DNA from: Cyanobacteriota bacterium
GTDB lineage: Bacteria > Acidobacteriota > Vicinamibacteria > Vicinamibacterales > UBA2999
DNA length: 64,000 nt
Direction: 5' to 3'
Assembly (NCBI GenBank): GCA_019752015.1
Contig: JAIEMQ010000013.1
Coordinates: forward strand, 140,708-204,707
Below, piece by piece: positions 32,813 through 40,438 of this stretch. Position 1 is the first letter of the stretch; the number at the start of each line of letters is the position of its first letter. A model generated the notes under the pieces. That model was given only the letters and a program-made list of their open reading frames with translations, did no database searches and had not been told where the DNA came from. A program made the position numbers and the translations under genes.

Positions 32813-34540
32813 ATGATTCGGTACCTGGCCATCCGCAACCTCGCGGTGATCGAGTCGGTCGCCGTCGATTTTGAACAATCGTTCAACATCCTGACGGGCG
32901 AGACCGGCGCCGGAAAATCCATCCTTGTCGAAGCCGTCGGCCTCCTCCTCGGCGGACGCGCCACGCAAGACCTCATTCGCACCGGCGAAGACATCGCCAC
33001 CGTTGAAGCGATCTTCGAGACCGACGACGGCAGCGAGCTGATCGTGCGCAGGGAAATCACGTCGCAGGGCCGCAGCCGCGCCTTCATCAACGGCGCGCTG
33101 GCCACTGCGGCCGCACTCAAAGATCTTTCGAATCGGCTCGTCGAGTTACACGGCCAGCACGAACACCAGCAGCTGCTCGATCCGGCGCAGCATCTGGCGA
33201 TGCTCGACGCGTGGGCGGGTCACGACAGCCTGCGCGCGGACGTCGCCGCCGCGTTCGCCACCGTGCGCGGCCTGCGCGACGAGCTCGATCGGCTTCGCAT
33301 GGACGATCGTGAGCGGGCGGCGCGTCTCGATCTCGTGGAGTTCCAACTCGGCGAGCTGCAGAAGGCAAACCTGCAAGCGGGCGAGGACGAGACGCTCGGC
33401 AACGAGCGGCAGTTGCTGCGCAGCGCCGACACGATCCAGCGGTTGTGCGGCGAAAGCTATGCGGAGTTGTACGACGGGGAGACCGCGGCGCTCGTCCAGC
33501 TCGGTCACATCTGGAAGCGCGTCGGCGAGCTGGCCGCAATCGATCCGCGGTTCGCGCCGTACCTCGATGCGCGTGACGCCATCAAGGCCCAGCTCGAGGA
33601 CCTCGCCTTTACGCTCCGCGTTTTCGTGGACGGCGTTGATGCCTCGCCCGCGCGGTTGCAGCACGTCGAGGATCGGCTGGCGCTGATCGAGCGGTTGAAG
33701 CGCAAGCACGGCGGAACGCTCGAGGACGCGATCGCGCATCGCGATCGGCTTGCCGCGGAACACCGGGCGCTGACTGGCGGGCAGTCGACGGTCGCCGAGA
33801 TTGAGCAGCAACTCGCCGACGCGGGCCGCAAGTTCCTCGCAGTCGCGATGAAGCTTTCAGCCAGCCGGCGCGACGCCGCGCCGAAGTTCGCGCGCCGGAT
33901 CGAAGCGGAGCTCGGCGAGCTCGCGATGGAGCGGACCAGGTTCGAGGTCCGGTTGACGACCGCCGAGTCCGAAGGGCAGTGGGCCGACGCCGGCATCGAC
34001 GCCGGCGAGCTGTTCCTGTCGCCGAACGTCGGCGAGGATCTCCGGCCGCTGGCGAAGATCGTTTCCGGCGGCGAGCTGTCGCGTGTCATGCTGGCGTTGA
34101 AGACGCTGGCGGCCGCGGATGCGGGGCCCGCGAAGACCCTGATCTTCGACGAGGTCGATGCCGGCATCGGCGGGCGCGTGGCGACGGTGGTGGGGCAGAA
34201 GCTCGCATCGCTCGGCGATCGATTCCAGGTCCTCTGCATCACGCACCTTCCGCAGATCGCGGCGTGCGGGCGGAGTCATTTCCTGATCGAGAAGAAGGTC
34301 GTGGGTCGGCGCACCGTGACCAGCGTGGACCGACTCGAGGACGAGGATCGGGTCACCGAGATCGCCCGGATGATGGGCGGTTCGGCGGCGGGGGAGAAGG
34401 CGCTGGAGAGCGCCCGCGAACTGCTCGATACGACGAAGGCGAAAGGCGAAAGCGAAAGGCGAAAGCCACAGAAACCAGGGCCACAGAAACCAGGGCCACA
34501 GAAAGCACAGAAGGCTCAGAGCAAGACCTCAAGACCTTAA
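32813..34540 (+). CDS. recN: DNA repair protein RecN
   Basis: RecN is an SMC-like ATPase for double-strand-break repair. The 575-residue product has MIRYLAIRNLAVIESV, Walker A GETGAGKSILVEAV, a coiled-coil middle, the ABC signature GELSRVMLALK and Walker B TLIFDEVDAGIGG. Beyond the normal end the last 25 or so residues are Lys-Pro-Gln repeats encoded by short DNA repeats, and the stop codon lies inside an 8-bp tandem array. A hairpin repeat (32761-32792) precedes the ATG. Confidence 0.96.
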   Translation: MIRYLAIRNLAVIESVAVDFEQSFNILTGETGAGKSILVEAVGLLLGGRATQDLIRTGEDIATVEAIFETDDGSELIVRREITSQGRSRAFINGALATAAALKDLSNRLVELHGQHEHQQLLDPAQHLAMLDAWAGHDSLRADVAAAFATVRGLRDELDRLRMDDRERAARLDLVEFQLGELQKANLQAGEDETLGNERQLLRSADTIQRLCGESYAELYDGETAALVQLGHIWKRVGELAAIDPRFAPYLDARDAIKAQLEDLAFTLRVFVDGVDASPARLQHVEDRLALIERLKRKHGGTLEDAIAHRDRLAAEHRALTGGQSTVAEIEQQLADAGRKFLAVAMKLSASRRDAAPKFARRIEAELGELAMERTRFEVRLTTAESEGQWADAGIDAGELFLSPNVGEDLRPLAKIVSGGELSRVMLALKTLAAADAGPAKTLIFDEVDAGIGGRVATVVGQKLASLGDRFQVLCITHLPQIAACGRSHFLIEKKVVGRRTVTSVDRLEDEDRVTEIARMMGGSAAGEKALESARELLDTTKAKGESERRKPQKPGPQKPGPQKAQKAQSKTSRP

Positions 34541-34568
34541 GACCTCGAGACCTCAAGACCTCAAGACC
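34470..34568. repeat. Tandem repeats across the recN-miaB boundary
   Basis: Two 15-bp copies of CCACAGAAACCAGGG are followed by a stretch resembling the end repeat of the second GxxExxY cassette (34470-34521). Six 8-bp AAGACCTC-type units follow (34523-34568). The first part is translated as the RecN tail, the recN stop is in the 8-bp array, and the array ends 2 bp before the miaB start, occupying its ribosome-binding region. Confidence 0.88.
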
Positions 34569-34570
34569 GA

Positions 34571-35986
34571 ATGAAATATTTCATCGAAACCTACGGCTGT
34601 CAGATGAACGTCCACGACTCGGAGCGCATGGCGGGGCTCCTCGAGGCGGCGGGGTACGACCGTACGGACGTCGACAGCGATGCGGATCTCGTGGTCATCA
34701 ACACGTGCTCGGTACGCGAGCGCGCCGAAGACAAGCTCTACACGCGGCTCGGCGAGATCAAGGAAATGGGACGCGAGATCGGCCGCGATCCGATCGTCGC
34801 GGTGACCGGTTGTGTGGCGCAGCAGGAAGGCGACAAGCTGATCGCGCGATCGGCCGGGGTGGTCGATGTGGTGATCGGTACGCAGCAAGTAAAGATGCTG
34901 CCGGTGCTCGCAACGCAGAAACTGCAACAGCAGCGCGAGGCCAACGGCCGGCCCTGGCGCATGCCGCAGGCCGCCGTCGCGATCGACAACCCGTACGAAG
35001 ACCCATCGTTTCCGCTCGGCATCGTCCGCCGCGGGGATCCCGTCCGCGCCTACGTCACCATCATCGAGGGCTGCAACGACTTCTGCGCGTTCTGCGTCGT
35101 CCCGTACACGCGCGGCCACGAGCGCATGCGGTCGAAGGCGGAGATCCTCGCGGACGTGCGCGACGCCGCGGACAGCGGCCGCCGCGAGGTGCAGCTGCTC
35201 GGGCAGATCGTCAATCACTACCAGGCGCCCGACGATCCGTCGTGCGATTTCCCGGCATTGCTCGAAGAAGTGCAAAAAATTTCCGGCATCGATCGGATCC
35301 GGTTCGCGAGCCCGCATCCGCGGCACACCAGCGACCGCCTGATCGCGGCGGTGCGCGACCTGCCGAAGGTCTGTAAACATCTGCATCTCCCCGTGCAATC
35401 CGGATCGTCGCGCGTGCTCGGACTGATGAGGCGGCGGCACACGCGCGAGCAGTATCTGGACCTCGTTGCACGGATTCGCGAGGCTATCCCGAAGGTGCAG
35501 CTATCGACCGATATGATCGTTGGCTTCCCAGGGGAATCGGAGGCCGATTTCGACGAGACGCTGTCGCTCACCGAGGCGGTCCGGTATCACAGCATGTTCT
35601 CGTTCAAGTACTCGGAGCGGCCGAACACGCTGGCGTCGAAGCGGATGCCGGACGACGTGACGGACGCGGACAAGACGCGGCGCATCGTGGCGCTGCAGGC
35701 GCTCCAACGGTCGATCCAGTCGGACCTCTTCCAGCGGTCGATTGGATCGACGCACCAGGTGCTGGTCGACGCGACCAGCCGCCGGCGCGAGTGGGAGCTG
35801 ACGGGCCGCACCGGCGGCAACACGGTGGTCAATTTCCCAGGGCCGCCGGAGTGGCTCGGCGCGCTCGTCGACGTGACGATCAGGCGGGCGGGTCCTAATA
35901 GCGTGTGGGGCGAGCCCGTGTCATGTTCGACCTTGGCGGGACGATCGGAGAACGGCGGGGCATTTGATGATCGAAATGAACATTAA
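34571..35986 (+). CDS. miaB: tRNA-2-methylthio-N6-dimethylallyladenosine synthase
   Basis: MiaB is a radical-SAM methylthiotransferase acting on tRNA A37. The 471-residue product has the N-terminal cluster cysteines (YGCQMNVHDSE, NTCSVRE, VTGCVAQQ), the radical-SAM motif CNDFCAFCVVPYTRG and a C-terminal TRAM domain (VLVDATSRRREWELTGRT). No Shine-Dalgarno is visible before ATG 34571, where a tandem array ends. The last codons overlap the next gene by 20 nt. Confidence 0.96.
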   Translation: MKYFIETYGCQMNVHDSERMAGLLEAAGYDRTDVDSDADLVVINTCSVRERAEDKLYTRLGEIKEMGREIGRDPIVAVTGCVAQQEGDKLIARSAGVVDVVIGTQQVKMLPVLATQKLQQQREANGRPWRMPQAAVAIDNPYEDPSFPLGIVRRGDPVRAYVTIIEGCNDFCAFCVVPYTRGHERMRSKAEILADVRDAADSGRREVQLLGQIVNHYQAPDDPSCDFPALLEEVQKISGIDRIRFASPHPRHTSDRLIAAVRDLPKVCKHLHLPVQSGSSRVLGLMRRRHTREQYLDLVARIREAIPKVQLSTDMIVGFPGESEADFDETLSLTEAVRYHSMFSFKYSERPNTLASKRMPDDVTDADKTRRIVALQALQRSIQSDLFQRSIGSTHQVLVDATSRRREWELTGRTGGNTVVNFPGPPEWLGALVDVTIRRAGPNSVWGEPVSCSTLAGRSENGGAFDDRNEH

Positions 35987-36449
35987 GGGCCTGATGGTGG
36001 ATCCCATCACCAACATGCCCATCATCATCCTTCGCGACAGCGAGGGCCAGAAGGTGCTGCCGATCTGGGTCGGCGTCTTCGAGGCCAACGCCATCGCGCT
36101 GCAGATCGAAAACATCCAGACGCCGCGGCCGATGACGCACGACCTGCTGCGCAACATCATCCAGGACCTGCAGGCGACGGTCGACAAGATCGTGGTGTGC
36201 GACCTGAAGGAGAACACCTTCTACGCGCTGATCCATCTGCGCACGCCGGCCGGCCCGGTCGCGATCGACGCGCGTCCGAGCGATGCCATCGCGCTGGCGC
36301 TGCGCACGCGCGCGCCGATCCTCGTCGACGAGAAGGTGATCGATCACGCCAAGACCGTCGACCTGTCGAACGAGAAGCAGGACAGCGACCGCCTGCAGCA
36401 GTGGCTCGAGCAGCTCGACCCCGACGATATGGGCAAATACAAAATGTAA
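35967..36449 (+). CDS. Bifunctional nuclease family protein (DUF151)
   Basis: The 160-residue product starts MIEMNIKGLMVDPITNMPII and contains LPIWVGVFEANAIALQIE, RPMTHDLLRNII and ARPSDAIALALRTRAPILVDEKV, the full DUF151 pattern. Plant and bacterial members have been reported to show DNase/RNase activity. ATG 35967 is preferred to the preceding TTG. It overlaps miaB and is followed by an AT-rich inverted repeat. Confidence 0.94.
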   Translation: MIEMNIKGLMVDPITNMPIIILRDSEGQKVLPIWVGVFEANAIALQIENIQTPRPMTHDLLRNIIQDLQATVDKIVVCDLKENTFYALIHLRTPAGPVAIDARPSDAIALALRTRAPILVDEKVIDHAKTVDLSNEKQDSDRLQQWLEQLDPDDMGKYKM

Positions 36450-36456
36450 AAAGTCA

Positions 36457-36530
36457 AAAGGAATAAGGAAAAAGGAAAGACTGTTTTCCATTTTCCTTTT
36501 TCGTTTCCTTCTTCTTTGTCGGCCGGCCGA
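36457..36530 (+). terminator. AT-rich inverted repeat with T-rich tail, terminator candidate
   Basis: Copies of AAGGAAAAAGGAAA (to about 36479) are followed by the complementary TTTTCCATTTTCC (from 36484) and then a T-rich run. The stem is weak in GC but the stretch is a sharp AT-rich island between the DUF151 gene and parA, so termination is plausible. It may equally be another short-unit repeat array. Confidence 0.4.
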
Positions 36531-36586
36531 CATTGCCGCTAAGTGCCTTCCATGGCTCGATTTAGGCTGAGCCAATATTTCACAGT

Positions 36587-36615
36587 TTGACTCGGCCGGC
36601 ATCGGCCCGCATAAT
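36587..36615 (+). promoter_or_regulatory. Predicted parA promoter
   Basis: TTGACT (36587-36592) and CATAAT (36610-36615) are spaced by exactly 17 bp, placing the transcript start near 36622 and leaving a 22-nt leader before ATG 36644. Confidence 0.65.
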
Positions 36616-36643
36616 GCGGAAGCCCTCGCGTTTCCACGCACAG

Positions 36644-37399
36644 ATGATTATCTCGATCGCCAACCAGAAAGGCGGCGTCGGCAAGACCACGACCGCCATC
36701 AACCTTGCCGCGGCGCTGGCCATGCGCGGCAAGAAGACGCTGCTGATCGATCTCGATCCGCAGGGCAACAGCAGCATGTCCTACATCGACGTGCGCGCCG
36801 CCGGGAAGAGCATGTACGACGTGTTCACCGACACCGCCACCACGCTCGCCGACGTCATCGTCGCATCGAGCCAGGCCAACCTCTCGATCGCGCCGGCGCG
36901 CATCGCGCTGGCCAAGCTCGAATCGCGGCTGGTCGGGGAGCTCGACGCGCCGTTCCGGTTGAAGGACGAGCTCGGCGCGCTGAACGGGCAGTTCCAGCAC
37001 GTCGTCATCGACTGCCCGCCGGCGCTCGGCCTGCTGACCGTCAACGCGCTGGTGGCGTCGACGCACCTGCTGATCCCGATCCAGTCGTCGTACTTCGCGC
37101 TCGAAGGCACCGACGACCTGCTCGAGACGATCGAAAAGGTCCGGCAGCGTCCGAACCCCGAGCTGCAGATCCTCGGCGTCGTCATCACCATGCACGACAA
37201 GCGCACCGCGCTGGCGCGCGACATCCAGGAGCAGATCCGCAAGGTGTTCGGCGACAAGGTGTTCCGCACCGTGATCAGCAAAAGCGTGCGCCTCGAGGAG
37301 AGCCCGGCGTACCGCGAGTCGATTTTCACGTTCGCGCCGGACTCGACCGGCGCGGCCGAGTATTACAGCCTGTGTGAGGAGGTCATCGATCGTGCCTAA
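36644..37399 (+). CDS. parA: Chromosome partitioning ATPase ParA (Soj)
   Basis: The 251-residue Walker-type ATPase has the deviant P-loop NQKGGVGKTTTAINLAAAL, LLIDLDPQGNSS and VIDCPPALGLLTVNAL. The start MIISIANQKGG at 36644 is the family norm; the longer upstream frame overlaps the promoter. It lacks an N-terminal DNA-binding domain, so it resembles chromosomal Soj. parB starts 8 nt before its stop. Confidence 0.95.
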   Translation: MIISIANQKGGVGKTTTAINLAAALAMRGKKTLLIDLDPQGNSSMSYIDVRAAGKSMYDVFTDTATTLADVIVASSQANLSIAPARIALAKLESRLVGELDAPFRLKDELGALNGQFQHVVIDCPPALGLLTVNALVASTHLLIPIQSSYFALEGTDDLLETIEKVRQRPNPELQILGVVITMHDKRTALARDIQEQIRKVFGDKVFRTVISKSVRLEESPAYRESIFTFAPDSTGAAEYYSLCEEVIDRA

Positions 37400-38210
37400 A
37401 CGCGGATTGCCGGACACGCTCCGCATGCGCCACGACGCGCACTACGTCGAGACGCTGGCGGCGCCGGGCGGGACCCCGGTCGGCCGCATGGTGCCGATCG
37501 AGCACATCGATCCCAACCCGGATCAGCCGCGGCAGGCGATGGGAGACCTGGCGGAGCTGATCGCCTCGGTCAGGGAAAAAGGCATCATCGAGCCGCTGAT
37601 CGTGCGCCAGCGCGGCGCGCGCTACCAGATCATCGCCGGCGAGCGCCGCTACCACGCCGGCTCGCAGGCCGGCCTCCGCGAGCTGCCCGTCGTGATCCGC
37701 GACGTCGACGACGGCGAGATGCTGGAGCTGGCGCTGATCGAGAACATCCAGCGCAAGGACCTGACGCCGTTCGAAGAATCGGACGCAATGCAGGGCCTGG
37801 CGTCGAAGTTCGCCTACACGCACGAAGACCTGGCCAAGCGGCTGGGGAAGTCGCGCACCACGATCACCGAGGCGCTGTCGCTCAACCAGATCCCGCCCGA
37901 GGTCCGCAAGGTCTGCCGGCTGGCGGGCATCACGAATCGGTCGCTGTTGCTGCAGATCGTGCGTCAGGGCGACACACAGAAGATGCTGCAGATGGTCGAG
38001 AAGATCACCAGCCAGGGCGCGACGCGCGAGCAGCTGCGCAAGGAGGCCGAGAAACCGAAGGCCGGCCGGCCGAAGTCGTTCGTGTTCGCGTTCCGGCCGC
38101 AGACCAAGGCCTTCAACCTGCGCCTGCAGTTCAACAAGCGCAACGCCAGCAAGGACGAGGTCATCTCCGCGCTCGAAGAGATCATTCGGGAGTTGAAGAA
38201 GGACAGGTAG
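37392..38210 (+). CDS. parB: Chromosome partitioning protein ParB (Spo0J)
   Basis: The 272-residue protein has the ParB/Srx CTPase domain (MVPIEHIDPNPDQPR, VREKGIIEPLIVRQ, QIIAGERRYHAG, ALIENIQRKDLTPFEE) and a helix-turn-helix (EDLAKRLGKSRTTITEALSL). GTG 37392 is chosen because AGGAGG (37377-37382) lies 9 nt upstream. No parS-like 16-bp palindrome was noticed in the window. Its C-terminal dimer domain is recognisable but divergent. Confidence 0.95.
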   Translation: MPKRGLPDTLRMRHDAHYVETLAAPGGTPVGRMVPIEHIDPNPDQPRQAMGDLAELIASVREKGIIEPLIVRQRGARYQIIAGERRYHAGSQAGLRELPVVIRDVDDGEMLELALIENIQRKDLTPFEESDAMQGLASKFAYTHEDLAKRLGKSRTTITEALSLNQIPPEVRKVCRLAGITNRSLLLQIVRQGDTQKMLQMVEKITSQGATREQLRKEAEKPKAGRPKSFVFAFRPQTKAFNLRLQFNKRNASKDEVISALEEIIRELKKDR

Positions 38211-38250
38211 GACAGGCAGTCAGGTCGTCAGGCAGGCAGTCAGACCGTCC
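38211..38250. repeat. Short imperfect repeats of CAGGCAGT/CAGGTCGT
   Basis: Degenerate 8-bp units fill the space between the parB stop and the dif-like site. This is another boundary-located short-unit array. Confidence 0.6.
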
Positions 38251-38259
38251 GCGTGTTTA

Positions 38260-38287
38260 AGTTAACATAAGATGTATTATCGGACTC
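38260..38287. other. Candidate dif (XerC/XerD) recombination site
   Basis: A 28-bp sequence has the dif layout of 11-6-11: arm AGTTAACATAA, centre GATGTA, arm TTATCGGACTC. The first arm matches the E. coli XerD arm (ATTTAACATAA) at 10 of 11 positions, and the inner ATAA...TTAT symmetry flanks the 6-bp centre. The second arm is the variable XerC side. A Xer recombinase is encoded 6.5 kb away. Confidence 0.6.
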
Positions 38288-38359
38288 AAGGCATATTCAA
38301 AAGGAAAGGTGCCTGTTGAAGGTTTGCGGAGTCTGATAAGGAATTCGCGGGCGGATGCC

Positions 38360-40420
38360 CTACGCTTGCCAGTCTGCGTCGATGGATGCGGACTTGGGCG
38401 CCGCGATGGTCCAAAGCCGGCCGTGCGGCACGGTCTCGAGCACGGCGTCGGATCGATCGCGAACCTGGATTGCGAACTGAATCTCGTCGTCGTGTATCCC
38501 AATCCGGTCGAACGGAATGACTGCTTCGATCAGCGTGCCGACCGCGACCCACGGCTTTTCAATCGGCAGGACTCGGACCTGGGATCCGCTGATGACCAGC
38601 GCGAGGTTCGTCGAGCCGGCGGCCAGCCCCGAAATCAACGCCGACCCGCGAAGCCTCAGACATAACGCGTCCAACGACCGGCCCACCAGAACCTCGGCGA
38701 CCAATGACGAGACGGCGACCTCGTGCATGGCGCCGCCGGGACGCGTCAGTGCCGGCGCCGCCGCACCCATCCACTCCAGGTAACTCGTATCGTGGCCGTC
38801 GAGCGTGATCGAGAGCAGGCCCTTGGGCTCGAGCCGATCCGGGCCGGCACCGGTGCTGATGTTGGTGGCGAACAATTCTTCGGGAATCGGCGCGTCGAGA
38901 GACGCATACGCGTTGCGCAGGTGGCGCCGGAACAGGTCGTCGAAGTCGGCGTCGTGATCGGACGAATGATCGTCGCCGTACCACCAGAACCAGTCGCTGC
39001 CTTCGGCGATGAGCAGCTCTTCGAGCGCCCGATCGCGGGCCTCCGGCGCCACGGCGCCGGCGCGCTGATCGAAGGCGGCTCGCGCCTCCGACAGCTGATC
39101 CCACGCGCGGTGATCGTCGCGATGGCCGATCCAGATATAGAAGTCGCCGTTGATCCATGAACCCGGAAAGATCGACGGCAGCGCCCGTGCCGGTCCGGCT
39201 GCGGCCTCCGACATGGTGACGGTCTGGATATCCGGGGCCTCGGAGAGGGCGCGGTAAAGCGCGCGAAGAAAAGGACGCCCGCCGCCGTCGTAATACTCCC
39301 ACGCGTTTTCGCCGTCGAGGATCACCGGGACAGTCGCGACTTCCCCGCCGCCGGCGTCGACAAATCGCTGGCCGGCCGCGCGCACGTGCGCGACAAAGTC
39401 CGCGGCCGCCGCGCCCGCATCCCACGACTGGTAATGAAAGCCGATGCGATCCGACATGGCGTGATCGCGGAACAACGCGACCGGGCCGCGATCGCCGATC
39501 CGATAGGGTCGATACAACAGGTCGGGCCGCACCGGCGTCCTGAGTGAACGCGCCAGGATGTCCTCGTCGGTCGCGATCCAGTTCAAACCGGCGTCGGCAA
39601 TCAACGCCACCGATTCATCCGACACCGATCCCTCCGAGGGCCACATGCCTGACGGGCGGCTGCCGAACGTCGCCTCGTGAAACGCGATCGCGCGGTCGAT
39701 CTGCAGCCGCGCATCCTCGGGGCGGCGAAACCGCTGCCGCGGCTTCGCCGCGCCCGGCTGCGCATGTTGATGCGCGTCGGAGTCACACAGCAGCGGCAGG
39801 ATCGGGTGATAGAACGGCGACGTCGAGAGCTCCACCCGCCCGCGCGCGCTCGCGTCACGATACGCGGGGACGACGCGCGCCAACAGCTCGAGCTCGAGTT
39901 GTCTCAGCAGCACCTTGTCGTCCTCGGTGAAACCGCGATCCTTTTGGATCAGCGATGCGAGGCGCGGATCGGCGATCAGCAGATCGGGATCCATCCACGC
40001 CAGCTTGTGCCACACCTGGAGGTCGCGAATGTCGTCCACGGTAAACGGCTTGCGCTCCAGGCGGCACGCGTGCAGCTCGGCGTAGCGTGGATACGGTCCG
40101 ATCATGCGGCCGTACGGCGCATGAAAGCCGTTCGCCACCATCCATCGCGCTTCCTCAGGGGTCAGCTCCGCCGCCGGCTTGAGTCCGATCTCGAGGTGGC
40201 GATCCTTCGCGCGATCGCCGGCGAAGGCCTGAATCTGCCGAATCAGCGAGGGCACCAGGTTGAACGTGACACGAATCTTCGGAAACTCCTCGAGCACGGC
40301 GGCCATGCCCCAGTAGTCCTTGATGGCGTGCAGACGCACCCACGGCAGGATGTGCTCGCCGGTCGCCAGATCTTCATAGTCAGGCTGGTGCATGTGCCAG
40401 AGAAGGGCCAGCTTCAGCAT
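38360..40420 (-). CDS. Glycoside hydrolase family 57 protein
   Basis: The 686-residue cytoplasmic protein starts with the GH57 motif LALLWHMHQPDY. It also has RVTFNLVPSLIRQI, a GMWPSEGSVSDESV segment (about residue 260, where the family's nucleophile glutamate lies) and ILDGENAWEYY (about 367, with the acid/base aspartate). A C-terminal beta domain follows. Members act on alpha-1,4 glucans (amylase, 4-alpha-glucanotransferase or branching activities), and the exact reaction cannot be told. ATG 40420 is used; the open frame upstream is antisense to lptF/lptG. It is divergent from lptF/lptG with an 18-bp gap. Confidence 0.9.
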   Translation of the reverse strand: MLKLALLWHMHQPDYEDLATGEHILPWVRLHAIKDYWGMAAVLEEFPKIRVTFNLVPSLIRQIQAFAGDRAKDRHLEIGLKPAAELTPEEARWMVANGFHAPYGRMIGPYPRYAELHACRLERKPFTVDDIRDLQVWHKLAWMDPDLLIADPRLASLIQKDRGFTEDDKVLLRQLELELLARVVPAYRDASARGRVELSTSPFYHPILPLLCDSDAHQHAQPGAAKPRQRFRRPEDARLQIDRAIAFHEATFGSRPSGMWPSEGSVSDESVALIADAGLNWIATDEDILARSLRTPVRPDLLYRPYRIGDRGPVALFRDHAMSDRIGFHYQSWDAGAAAADFVAHVRAAGQRFVDAGGGEVATVPVILDGENAWEYYDGGGRPFLRALYRALSEAPDIQTVTMSEAAAGPARALPSIFPGSWINGDFYIWIGHRDDHRAWDQLSEARAAFDQRAGAVAPEARDRALEELLIAEGSDWFWWYGDDHSSDHDADFDDLFRRHLRNAYASLDAPIPEELFATNISTGAGPDRLEPKGLLSITLDGHDTSYLEWMGAAAPALTRPGGAMHEVAVSSLVAEVLVGRSLDALCLRLRGSALISGLAAGSTNLALVISGSQVRVLPIEKPWVAVGTLIEAVIPFDRIGIHDDEIQFAIQVRDRSDAVLETVPHGRLWTIAAPKSASIDADWQA

Positions 40421-40438
40421 GGGTGATAATGGAATGAC

